Of a stretch of DNA of 64,000 nucleotides, positions 9,468-17,335 are shown in pieces. The position numbers and the translations under genes were made by a program. The notes under the pieces were generated by a model. That model did not search any database. It was not told the origin of the DNA and saw nothing but the letters and a program-made list of their open reading frames with translations. Within the stretch, counting starts at the first letter, position 1; every line of letters begins with the position of its first letter. The stretch comes from Planctomycetaceae bacterium (GTDB lineage: Bacteria; Planctomycetota; Planctomycetia; Gemmatales; Gemmataceae), in NCBI GenBank assembly GCA_013823135.1, contig PNLP01000001.1, forward strand, positions 248,001 to 312,000, in the 5' to 3' direction.

Positions 9468-10268
9468 TTACTTCTTCGCAGGGGGTGGCGTGCTTTCCAC
9501 ATCATAGTCAGCCAGTTTTCTCACCCACATGTTGCGGAACCGAACCGGGTTCCCGTGATCCTGAATGTGAATTTGGTACTCACCGAATTTGCCGGGGAAC
9601 TCAATCGCGTGGTGAACGAGTACACCGTTGTGCAGGACTGTGAGCCGAGCGGGTCGCGTCACCTTGCCCATTTCGTCGATCCGAGGCAAGTGAGCGATGA
9701 TGTCGTAGGTTTGCCATTCTCCGGGTTTGCGGCTCGCGTTCACAAGTGGCGGGTACTTGCCATACAGCGCCGCTGCCTGACCATCTGGGTAGGTATCGTT
9801 CTGGAATGAATCAAGAATCTGCACCTCGCCAAAGTTGCCGAGGTAGATGCCGCTGTTCCCGCGACCTTGGTCGTTGCCCTTAACCTCTTTGGGTGTCGCC
9901 CACTCGATGTGGATTTGAGCATCTCCGAACTTCTGCTTCGAGTTGATACCTCCGCCCTTGAGCTCGGCGTACCCGTTCTCGATCTTCCATGTTGGTGCCG
10001 CGTCCTCGGCATCTGGCTTTTTGCCACTTCGATACCATTCAGTCAGATTCTTCCCGTCAAACAGAATGAGCGCGTCTGATGGCGCTTTTCCAGGAGTTTC
10101 ATCGGAACTTGGGTTCCCAGGTTCGATCACCTTCGGTCGTGGCCGGCTTCGGTCGTTCGATTTGTACTTCAGTGGCTCCTTTTTTTCTGGTTCTTTCTTG
10201 GGTTCCTGAGCAAGGAGTGTGAGCGTCGCTCCGACAAATAGTGCAGACAGTAGAGTGATTTGGCGCAT
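9468..10268 (-). CDS. Secreted DUF1080 (3-keto-disaccharide hydrolase-like) protein
   Basis: A 266-residue protein with an N-terminal signal peptide (MRQITLLSALFVGATLTLLAQ) and a charged Lys/Glu/Pro linker (about 22-60), followed by a concanavalin-like DUF1080 domain. Family segments are ALILFDGKNLTEWYRSG, ENGYAELKGGGINSKQKFGD, GNSGIYLGNFGEVQILDSF and NVLVHHAIEFPGKFGEYQI-like text near the C-terminus. Some DUF1080 members are 3-keto-disaccharide hydrolases; others have no assigned substrate. It is divergent from the Gfo/Idh/MocA oxidoreductase 150 bases away. Such oxidoreductases can make 3-keto sugars, so a shared sugar pathway is a reasonable but unproven inference. Confidence 0.9.
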   Translation of the reverse strand: MRQITLLSALFVGATLTLLAQEPKKEPEKKEPLKYKSNDRSRPRPKVIEPGNPSSDETPGKAPSDALILFDGKNLTEWYRSGKKPDAEDAAPTWKIENGYAELKGGGINSKQKFGDAQIHIEWATPKEVKGNDQGRGNSGIYLGNFGEVQILDSFQNDTYPDGQAAALYGKYPPLVNASRKPGEWQTYDIIAHLPRIDEMGKVTRPARLTVLHNGVLVHHAIEFPGKFGEYQIHIQDHGNPVRFRNMWVRKLADYDVESTPPPAKK

Positions 10269-10370
10269 GTTCGAATCCTAATGAACGGTGTCTGGTGGGA
10301 ACAACAGCGTAGCCGACCGTTGCGTCTGGGTCGAACACCGCGTAGTCTTTTTAGCACGCGCCACACCAAA

Positions 10371-10389
10371 ACCGCCCCGGTGGGGCGGT
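10371..10389. promoter_or_regulatory. GC-rich leader hairpin, second copy
   Basis: The inverted repeat ACCGCCCC-GGT-GGGGCGGT lies 30 bases before the ATG at 10420. The core CCGCCCCG(C/G)TGGGGCGG and the following YCGCT are shared with the element at 4237-4255, at a nearly equal distance from the start codon. There is no poly-T tail. A leader regulatory or mRNA-stability role is inferred from position only. Confidence 0.5.
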
Positions 10390-10419
10390 CGCTCTCACTC
10401 CCCCGTTGCGAGTTCTCCC

Positions 10420-11742
10420 ATGCCTCGTATTACCCGACGAACTGCTCTCAAAACTGCTGCCGCCACTTTCTCGGCCCCATTCGTGTGGAGGTTGCACGCT
10501 CATGCGGCCCCAAGCGAGACCGTGCTTCACGCCAGTTTCGGCGCCGCGGGCATGGCCGGGGCCGACATCAGTGCCCTGACCGCCAGCAAGAACCTCAAAC
10601 TTGTTGCTGTTGCCGACGTGGACGAAAGCCGTGCCGCAGGCATCAAGAAGAAGTTCCCCGACTGCAACATCTACAGCGATTACCGAGTCCTGTTCGACAA
10701 GGAGAAGAACCTCAACTCCGTGAACGTCTCAACGCCGGATCACATGCATGCTGCGATTGGGATGCGTGCTTTGAACCGCGGCTTGAACGTCTACGGTCAG
10801 AAACCGCTCACACAGACCATCTACGAAGCACGCCGGCTCACCGAGGTCGCTGCGGAGAAGAAACTTGTCACGCAGATGGGGATTCAGATCCACTCCGCTC
10901 GCAAGCACAAACTCGTCGTGAAACTGATTCAGGATGGGGTGATCGGCAAGGTGAAAGAAGTGCATTCATGGAGCGGTAAGTCGTGGGGTGACACCGAACC
11001 CAAGCCGGAGAAGAAAGACCCGGTACCCGCTGGCTTCGATTGGGATTTGTGGCTGGGTGTGGCTTCTGACCGGCCGTTCATTGGCGGGGGATACTACCAC
11101 CCTGGCAACTGGCGGAAGCGCCTCGACTTCGGCACCGGCACGTTCGGCGACATGGGCTGCCACATTCTCGATCCGGTGTTCAATGCCATCGGCGTGGGCA
11201 ACCCACTCTCCATCCGCTCCGAACTGCCTGGCCCAAACGATTACAACTGGTCACTCGACGTGCAGGTGAAGTTCGTGTTCCCGGGCACGAAGTTCACAAC
11301 CGATACCGTGTCGCTGACGTGGTACAACGGTAAGGTTCGCCCACCGAAGGAAGTGGTCGACCATATCGGAACCATGAAACTCGATGGGCAGGGCTCGATC
11401 CTGATCGGCACAGAGGGTGTGCTTTACTCTCAGTACGATTCGGGGAACACGCCTGTGTTGTTGTCGGCTGAGAAGTTCAAGGACTTCAAGATGCCAGAAG
11501 TCACGAACGACAATCACTATCTTCAATACGTCGAGGCCGTTCGTGGCAACGGCGAGACCTCAGCGCCGTTCAGCTATGCGGGCCCACTCACCGAAATGGT
11601 TCTACTCGGCTGCCTCGCAACACGGTTCCCGAAGACCGATCTCAAGTGGGACACCAAGGCACTAAAGGTGACGAACAACGAAGATGCCAACAAGTTCGTC
11701 CGGCGGGCCTACCGGAAGGGCTTCGAGGTGGAAGGGCTGTAA
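10420..11742 (+). CDS. Tat-exported Gfo/Idh/MocA family oxidoreductase
   Basis: A 440-residue NAD(P)-dependent oxidoreductase. The frame is open from 10288, but the ATG at 10420 is preferred because it is followed directly by a twin-arginine leader (MPRITRRTALKTAAATFSAP). The Rossmann part has KLVAVADVDESRAAGIKKKF, and the next conserved region is NVSTPDHMHAAIGMRALNRG followed by VYGQKPLTQTIYEARRL, whose EKP-type lysine is here QKP. C-terminal segments include NWRKRLDFGTGTFGDMGCHI. Planctomycetes encode many exported members of this family, and the substrate is probably a sugar or cyclitol. It is divergent from a DUF1080 gene, which supports a carbohydrate context. Confidence 0.9.
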   Translation: MPRITRRTALKTAAATFSAPFVWRLHAHAAPSETVLHASFGAAGMAGADISALTASKNLKLVAVADVDESRAAGIKKKFPDCNIYSDYRVLFDKEKNLNSVNVSTPDHMHAAIGMRALNRGLNVYGQKPLTQTIYEARRLTEVAAEKKLVTQMGIQIHSARKHKLVVKLIQDGVIGKVKEVHSWSGKSWGDTEPKPEKKDPVPAGFDWDLWLGVASDRPFIGGGYYHPGNWRKRLDFGTGTFGDMGCHILDPVFNAIGVGNPLSIRSELPGPNDYNWSLDVQVKFVFPGTKFTTDTVSLTWYNGKVRPPKEVVDHIGTMKLDGQGSILIGTEGVLYSQYDSGNTPVLLSAEKFKDFKMPEVTNDNHYLQYVEAVRGNGETSAPFSYAGPLTEMVLLGCLATRFPKTDLKWDTKALKVTNNEDANKFVRRAYRKGFEVEGL

Positions 11743-11760
11743 TGGTTGCTTTTAGGGGTT

Positions 11761-11792
11761 TGTCGTTTGCGTGCAAACCCACGCAAACGACA
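11761..11792. terminator. 13-bp perfect hairpin between convergent genes
   Basis: The arms TGTCGTTTGCGTG (11761-11773) and CACGCAAACGACA (11780-11792) pair perfectly around a 6-base loop. The hairpin sits between the oxidoreductase stop (11742) and the kinase stop (11793), which converge. A bidirectional terminator is the simplest reading, although a clear T-run is missing. Confidence 0.6.
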
Positions 11793-13115
11793 TCACTTGA
11801 TCCAACCCGAGAAGTACAGCATGGAGGCCAGAAACCCCGTGCTGAACGCGAATAATACCGTGATGATGATGCCCATCAAGGTGATCGTTAATTTGATGGG
11901 CATTTCCTCGACCTTTGGCAGCACATAATGGGCCGTTGAACCAGTACTGCTCAAGAGGTGATCGAAGTCTCCATCGCCGGGCTTTTTCACATCAACTGGG
12001 GCCGAGTTGGCAGTCTCCTCCCCTGGCGTCTTGGTCTCGCTCGGAGGTAATTCTGAGAATACTGAGATCAACGAAACAAGTAATTCTTGCGGCGTCTGAA
12101 ATCGCTCATCAGGCTTTTTTGCCATCAACTTTGCAATCAATGTTGCAAGACCTGTAGGTGTCGGCACACCACCCGGCAGTACGAGCTTCGGGGGTGGTGC
12201 GAACCCATGGAAATACATTTTCTCAACGGGGGTCCCGGTGAAGGGCAACTCTCCGGTGAGCAGGAAGTAGAACGTGCATCCCAGACTGTAAAGGTCGGCG
12301 CGGATGTCCACGTTGTGTGGGTCTTGCACCTGCTCTGGGGCCATGAAGTCAGGCGTACCCAACACGACCCCGTCGCGTGTGAGGGTTCCTCCGCTACCCG
12401 GTTCCAGAACGGACCGGCTAAATCCAGATAAGCCAAGGTCGAGGATCTTGACCGAGCCTGTCACGCGGTCACGGATGAGGTTTGAGGGCTTGAGGTCGCG
12501 ATGGACCAATCCCTTCTCATGGATGTGCTGCAGTGCAAGCGTCGTCTGGTAGATGAGCCGGCTGGCATCTGCCACAGAAAGTGGTCCGTGGGTTTCCACC
12601 CATGTTGCAAGGTCGATCCCTGGAACGTACTCGGTGGCGAGGAAGAGCTGTTCGCCGACTTCCCCGGCGTCGTAGGCTCGGACAATGTGCGGGTGCTCAA
12701 GACTCGAGGTCAGTTGAATCTCTCGAAGAAACCGTTTAGAGACGGTCGAGGAACCGAGTTTGTCTGAGCGGATGACTTTGAGCGCCTCGACACGACCCAG
12801 ACGCGCGTGCAGCGCTCGGTAAACCACCCCCATCCCACCTTCGCCGATTTTGTCGAGGAGTACGAAACCTGCGAACACAAGCCGGGAAGCTTGTCCCGCG
12901 AGAGCCACCTGAGTCTGAAAGTCCGTCAGTCCTGCCGCGAGCAAAAGGGGTGCGAGTTCTTCCTGTGACGCCATCCCCTTTTGGGTCACAACTTCAATCT
13001 CCCGGAGTGAATCATCCGGAAGTAGCTTCAGCCGACGCAGGTCGGAAAGCATGACTTCAGTCTGCGATTGCGGCATATCGATCACCCGCTGGGTAACAAT
13101 CACCTGGCGGCTCAT
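11793..13115 (-). CDS. Ser/Thr protein kinase with C-terminal membrane anchor
   Basis: An active-looking Hanks-type kinase of 440 residues. The frame is open to an ATG at 13256, but those first 47 residues look non-coding; the ATG at 13115 (MSRQVIVTQRVIDM) has GGGAACG just upstream. An N-terminal helical region of about 100 residues precedes the glycine loop IGEGGMGVV and the lysine in EALKVI. The catalytic loop HRDLKPSN is at residues 205-212, the DFG position reads DLG, and the activation segment ends in APEQ. After a Pro/acidic linker, one hydrophobic helix near the C-terminus (ITLMGIIITVLFAFSTGFLA) anchors it. The target is unknown. It is divergent from the glycosyltransferase/DUF58 pair. 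Confidence 0.92.
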   Translation of the reverse strand: MSRQVIVTQRVIDMPQSQTEVMLSDLRRLKLLPDDSLREIEVVTQKGMASQEELAPLLLAAGLTDFQTQVALAGQASRLVFAGFVLLDKIGEGGMGVVYRALHARLGRVEALKVIRSDKLGSSTVSKRFLREIQLTSSLEHPHIVRAYDAGEVGEQLFLATEYVPGIDLATWVETHGPLSVADASRLIYQTTLALQHIHEKGLVHRDLKPSNLIRDRVTGSVKILDLGLSGFSRSVLEPGSGGTLTRDGVVLGTPDFMAPEQVQDPHNVDIRADLYSLGCTFYFLLTGELPFTGTPVEKMYFHGFAPPPKLVLPGGVPTPTGLATLIAKLMAKKPDERFQTPQELLVSLISVFSELPPSETKTPGEETANSAPVDVKKPGDGDFDHLLSSTGSTAHYVLPKVEEMPIKLTITLMGIIITVLFAFSTGFLASMLYFSGWIK

Positions 13116-13400
13116 AATTCGTTCCCGAGTCGCAATGTCTTCTTGCGATGAGAGAGTCCGTTGCTGTAAATGTGGACGTACACTGGGGTATAGTCGAACA
13201 GCATGGAAGTTTGTGGAAGATTCGATGTACTTGGCGGAGTTCTCTGGCGGCATCATCCGTTACGTGTTGCATTGTCTGCGTGGGGCGTGCTTCTATCCAG
13301 AAACTGATAGCAAATTGCGGCCCGGATGTTGTCACGACTCTGAAGTTGTTGCTTACCTGAGGAAATCAGTAATTCTCCCTTTTTCGGCTGCACAAACTCC

Positions 13401-14702
13401 ATGCGTATTGCCTACATCACTGCCGGGGCTGCTGGCATGTACTGCGGGAGTTGCATGCGAGACAACACTCTCGTTGCCGCACTCTGCCAGGCGGGTCACG
13501 ACGCACTTCTCATCCCAACCTACACACCGATACGAACTGACGAGCGGGATGTCAGTGAGGGCCGCGTCTTCTTTGGGGGGATCAATGTTTACCTCGAACA
13601 GAAGTTCTGGTTGTTCCGGCACACGCCAAGGCTCTTCGATCGGCTCCTCAATTTTCGTTGGCTTCTGAAATGGGTGTCGCGGTTTGCTGTGCGAACCAAG
13701 TACAGCGAGCTTGGCCAACTCACGATCTCGATGCTCCAGGGAACGCACGGCAAGCAGCAGAAAGAGGTCGCCAAGCTGACCGAGTGGCTTGCATCAAGCG
13801 TGAAGCCTGATGTGGTGGTGTTGACGAATGCGCTGCTTTCTGGGGTGGCCCCCGAAATTCGCCGTGCGCTGGGTTTGCCAGTTGTTGTCACCTTCCAGGG
13901 GGACGACATCTTTTTGGATGCGCTGCCTGTGGCCGATCGCACGAAATGTTTCGATCTGATCCGGTCAAACTGCACTGACGTTGCTGGGTTCATCTCCACA
14001 AGTCGTGCGTATGCGGATCACATGGCCGGCTACATCGGGTTGCCGCGAGATCGCTTCCATGTTGTTCATCCTGGGTTGAATCTCGCCGGGCACGGTGGTC
14101 CGAGTGCTACCCAACCGGATCAAATACTCACAATCGGTTACTTCGCTCGAATCTGCCCCGAGAAGGGCTTCCACAATCTCGTCGATGCCTTCATCCAGTT
14201 GCGCCGACTTCCCGGGATGCCGTTAGTGAAACTCAAGGCAAGTGGCTGGCTTGGCGAGAATAACCAACCATTCTTCAACGAACAGGTGAAGAAGCTCGAA
14301 CATGCCGGGTTGATCGCCGACTTTGAACACGTCGCCAGTCCGAATCATGACGACAAGGTGAAATTTCTGCGGTCCATCGACGTCTTCTCTGTGCCAACGA
14401 CATACCACGAACCCAAAGGTCTGTACGTGCTCGAAGCATGGGCCAACGGCGTTCCGGTTGTGCAACCCCGGCACGGGTCGTTCCCCGAGCTAATCGAATC
14501 CACGGGCGGGGGCTTGCTCGTCGAACCCGACAACGCCGCAGCACTGGCAGAAGGGTTACGGCAGATGTTGTCGGACCACTCGCTCCGGGAGCGTTGCGGT
14601 CGAGCCGGTGAGGCAGCCGTTCGCGAGCGATTCACAGCGGCGACGATGGCAACCGCGACTGTCGAAGTTCTGGACCGCATCGCGAAAGTCGGCACTTCAT
14701 GA
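13401..14702 (+). CDS. Glycosyltransferase family 4
   Basis: A 433-residue GT-B fold glycosyltransferase. The N-terminal domain begins MRIAYITAGAAGMYCGSCMR, a glycine-rich acceptor-side loop, and includes VVVTFQGDDIFLDALP. The C-terminal nucleotide-sugar domain has ILTIGYFARICPEKGFHNLV and the E-x7-E motif in PKGLYVLEAWANGVPVVQPR, with the retaining GT4 signature. The sugar and acceptor cannot be read from the sequence. Its TGA overlaps the ATG of the DUF58 gene by four bases (14699-14702), so the two are translationally coupled. Confidence 0.93.
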   Translation: MRIAYITAGAAGMYCGSCMRDNTLVAALCQAGHDALLIPTYTPIRTDERDVSEGRVFFGGINVYLEQKFWLFRHTPRLFDRLLNFRWLLKWVSRFAVRTKYSELGQLTISMLQGTHGKQQKEVAKLTEWLASSVKPDVVVLTNALLSGVAPEIRRALGLPVVVTFQGDDIFLDALPVADRTKCFDLIRSNCTDVAGFISTSRAYADHMAGYIGLPRDRFHVVHPGLNLAGHGGPSATQPDQILTIGYFARICPEKGFHNLVDAFIQLRRLPGMPLVKLKASGWLGENNQPFFNEQVKKLEHAGLIADFEHVASPNHDDKVKFLRSIDVFSVPTTYHEPKGLYVLEAWANGVPVVQPRHGSFPELIESTGGGLLVEPDNAAALAEGLRQMLSDHSLRERCGRAGEAAVRERFTAATMATATVEVLDRIAKVGTS

Positions 14703-16063
14703 TTTGGTTCTCTGCAATCGCGTTGCTTCTCGGCGTTGCTCTGGCCTTGCAAGCGGGTCTCGTCGCGTTCGCGGGGTACGTTCTACTCGGCGTGTTCCTC
14801 GTGTCGCGTTTCCTTGCCCGGCGATGGGTTCACGACCTCCACGCAGAACGGAAGTGCGACGCAACTCCTCGCGAGGTTGGTGAATCGACAGAAGTGGTTG
14901 TCACGCTCACGAACACCGGTGGGCTCCCGATCCTCTGGGTACTCGTCGAGGATCTCATCCCTGATCTTGCGACTCGGCAGAAGCCCGCGCGACTGAGCGT
15001 GAAGGGCAAGCGTCTTCAGGTCGCGAGTCTCGGCCCTCGCAAGACAAAAGCCGTAAAGTATTCGGTCACATTCCAGATGCGTGGGTACTACCCGCTTGGC
15101 CCAACAATGCTGGAAACGGGCGACGTTTTCGGATTGCATCGCCGCCATCGCGTGATCGGGAAGCCAGTCTACGTGATGGTTTACCCCAAAGTCGTTCCCT
15201 TGCCCCAGTACAATTTCGCATCGGAACGGCCGATTGGTGAAGTGCGCCTCCAGAACCGTTTGTTCGAAGATCCCACTCGCACCGCGGGTGTTCGCGAGTA
15301 CCAACTTGGCGACCCGCTCCAGCGCGTTCACTGGAAAGTGACCGCGAGAATGGGTGTGCTGCACTGCCGGATTTATGAGCCTACGACTCTTGCGGGGGCA
15401 ACCATACTCGTGGACTTTCACGCCGATGGCTATCCCAGGCGGGGCGAACCACACCGTTCCGATCTGGTTGTGACCACCGCCGCGAGCGTTGCCTATGCCA
15501 TTGCCATGCTCAACCAGCAAGTCGGGCTTGCAAGCAACGGTCGGGATGCCGCCGACCGCATCCGCGAGGAATCGCTGGCGGCGGACGGTGCTGATGCAAG
15601 TTATGAAACACGCGAGGCTGCCCGTGATCGCTTTGAGCTGCGCGAGGAGAACGACCGCCTGCGCCCAGTAATCGTTGCGACTCGCCGTGGGTTCGACCAG
15701 TTCCAGATGATTCGCGAAGCGCTGGCCAGGCTCGAACTGACCGACGGCTTCGAGTTCGCTCAACTCACGCTGGAGATCGCTCCGCGAATCCCGCGAGACG
15801 CGACCGTGATTGCGATCCTCCCGCGGGTGCCAGTCGAAACTGCTGTGGCCCTGGGAACGCTTCGCCGCCAGGGGTTCGCCGTGTCCGCCATCCTCATCGG
15901 TCTCAATGAGTCGGACAAACTTGAAGCTCACGGCCGCTTGTTGACCGAGACGATTCGCGATGTCCGTTATGTGAACACCGAGGCGGAACTCGCGTTTCTC
16001 GGCAGCAACGTTTCCCAGGCCAGCGCGAGCGCGAGTTACGATGTTGACGTGCCCCTGGCGTGA
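14699..16063 (+). CDS. DUF58 domain protein
   Basis: A 454-residue protein with two N-terminal hydrophobic helices (IWFSAIALLLGVALALQAGL and VAFAGYVLLGVFLVSRFLA) followed by a beta-rich region and a DUF58/VWA-like domain. The DUF58 hallmark is TAGVREYQLGDPLQRVHWKV then TARMGVLHCRIYEP, with an ILVDF strand after it. Such proteins usually accompany MoxR AAA+ ATPases, but none is adjacent here; the partner gene is instead a GT4 glycosyltransferase with a four-base overlap. The cellular role is unknown and an envelope function is inferred. Confidence 0.9.
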   Translation: MIWFSAIALLLGVALALQAGLVAFAGYVLLGVFLVSRFLARRWVHDLHAERKCDATPREVGESTEVVVTLTNTGGLPILWVLVEDLIPDLATRQKPARLSVKGKRLQVASLGPRKTKAVKYSVTFQMRGYYPLGPTMLETGDVFGLHRRHRVIGKPVYVMVYPKVVPLPQYNFASERPIGEVRLQNRLFEDPTRTAGVREYQLGDPLQRVHWKVTARMGVLHCRIYEPTTLAGATILVDFHADGYPRRGEPHRSDLVVTTAASVAYAIAMLNQQVGLASNGRDAADRIREESLAADGADASYETREAARDRFELREENDRLRPVIVATRRGFDQFQMIREALARLELTDGFEFAQLTLEIAPRIPRDATVIAILPRVPVETAVALGTLRRQGFAVSAILIGLNESDKLEAHGRLLTETIRDVRYVNTEAELAFLGSNVSQASASASYDVDVPLA

Positions 16064-16363
16064 GGGTTCCTGTGTGTGCTTGGCGGTTTTGTGCGGCATG
16101 AATCGCAACAGAACGACGCAAATGATTTGATCATCACGTGATGCAGCAATCAGCTTCGCTCTGATATTCTTTCTTCCAGACAGGTCTGCGCTTCCAGAAC
16201 GGTTCCACGGATGGGTGGGCATATTGCCTGGAACCGATGAGAAGCACACATCCGATTGCAGAACAGCAAATGTTGACTCCGGAAACCAGTGGTATCACCC
16301 TCGCGTGATTCGTCTCACGAAAGCGCACCGGCAAGCGGTGGGGTAGTTTGTACCTTATCCGGT
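16064..16363. other. 300-base intergenic region
   Basis: This separates DUF58 from the UbiA-like gene, both on the plus strand. I see no convincing ORF, RNA gene or strong hairpin. A TTGACT at 16272-16277 could be a -35 element, but no good -10 box follows at normal spacing. An upstream in-frame ATG at 16289 would extend the UbiA-like protein with 25 residues that do not resemble the family. Confidence 0.4.
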
Positions 16364-17293
16364 ATGCCAAACCCCCGTCTTCTCGCGTTCGCCCAGCTGA
16401 TGCGTGCCCCGAACGTATTCACCGCGTTCGCCGACATTGCGCTCGCAACTGCTGCGGGTGTTGCGCTGTTACCAGAAGTGCCCGCGTCGTACTGGGCGTC
16501 AGCATTGTTGCTCGCGCTGACCTCAGGGTGTCTTTACCTCGCCGGCATGGTGTGGAACGACGTGTTCGATCGGGCAGAGGATGCCGTCGCGCGGCCATTT
16601 CGCCCGCTGCCGTCGGGTCGGGTTCGCGTTCGCACGGCTGTTCTACTTGGGGTTGGGCTGTTTGCGCTCGGGCTGGGGGTCGCGGTTCTCGCGGGCTTTC
16701 CGGGTCAATCGGGATGGAATCCTGACCCTTTCGCCTACGCCCTGGCCATTGTCATTGCCGTCATGATGTACAACGGCGGTTTGAAGCTGACTCCTGTCGG
16801 GCCGGTTTCGATGGCGAGTTGCCGCTTCCTGAACGTATTGCTTGGGCTTTCGACGTTGCCGGAAACCGCTCTCGATCTCGAAACGCGGCTGCATCTCGCC
16901 GGTGTGGTGGGGGTTTACATCATCGGCGTGACGTGGTTCGCACGTACGGAGGAAGGACGAAGCAGCACGCGACATCTGTTCCTCGCTGGCTGTGTCCTGG
17001 CACTGTCCCTGGTGTTGGCGATTGCTTTCAAAGCACGGTTGGCTCCGGGTTCTGGCACAATCGCGTACCCCTACCTGCTGGTGCTGTTCGGCTTCCGAAT
17101 TGGGCTCCCGGTTGCACGAGCGATTTCGTCCCCAGGGTCGCGCGAGGTGCAGATTGCTGTAAAGCGGTGCGTGCTGGGACTGGTGTTCCTCGACGCTGTC
17201 CTCGCCACGGCATTCGTCGGACTCCCCGGGCTCCTGATCCTTTTGTTGTTGCCCCCGGCACTTGTCCTCGGAAAATGGGTCTACTCCACATAA
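16364..17293 (+). CDS. UbiA-like membrane prenyltransferase family protein (EboC-like)
   Basis: A 309-residue integral membrane protein with about eight or nine helices. The first Asp-rich prenyltransferase motif is intact: NDVFDRAEDAVARPFRPLPS, with N-D-x-x-D-x-x-x-D and the RP-x-RP-L-P-S-G continuation. The second Asp-rich motif expected near residues 180-190 seems to be replaced by WFARTEEGRSS. This pattern recalls EboC-like UbiA proteins rather than quinone-biosynthesis UbiA. The start is the ATG at 16364, at the beginning of the family-like sequence. The substrate is unknown, and whether it transfers a prenyl group is uncertain. Confidence 0.85.
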   Translation: MPNPRLLAFAQLMRAPNVFTAFADIALATAAGVALLPEVPASYWASALLLALTSGCLYLAGMVWNDVFDRAEDAVARPFRPLPSGRVRVRTAVLLGVGLFALGLGVAVLAGFPGQSGWNPDPFAYALAIVIAVMMYNGGLKLTPVGPVSMASCRFLNVLLGLSTLPETALDLETRLHLAGVVGVYIIGVTWFARTEEGRSSTRHLFLAGCVLALSLVLAIAFKARLAPGSGTIAYPYLLVLFGFRIGLPVARAISSPGSREVQIAVKRCVLGLVFLDAVLATAFVGLPGLLILLLLPPALVLGKWVYST

Positions 17294-17335
17294 GCCACCG
17301 GGCTGAGTTCCCGATTTGCTCGAACCGAGGACGCC

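Noticed and set aside
14783-16249. A 488-residue minus-strand frame opposite DUF58
   Set aside because: The plus-strand frame has the DUF58 motifs and is coupled to the glycosyltransferase; the opposite product is Arg/His/Cys-rich and matches nothing.
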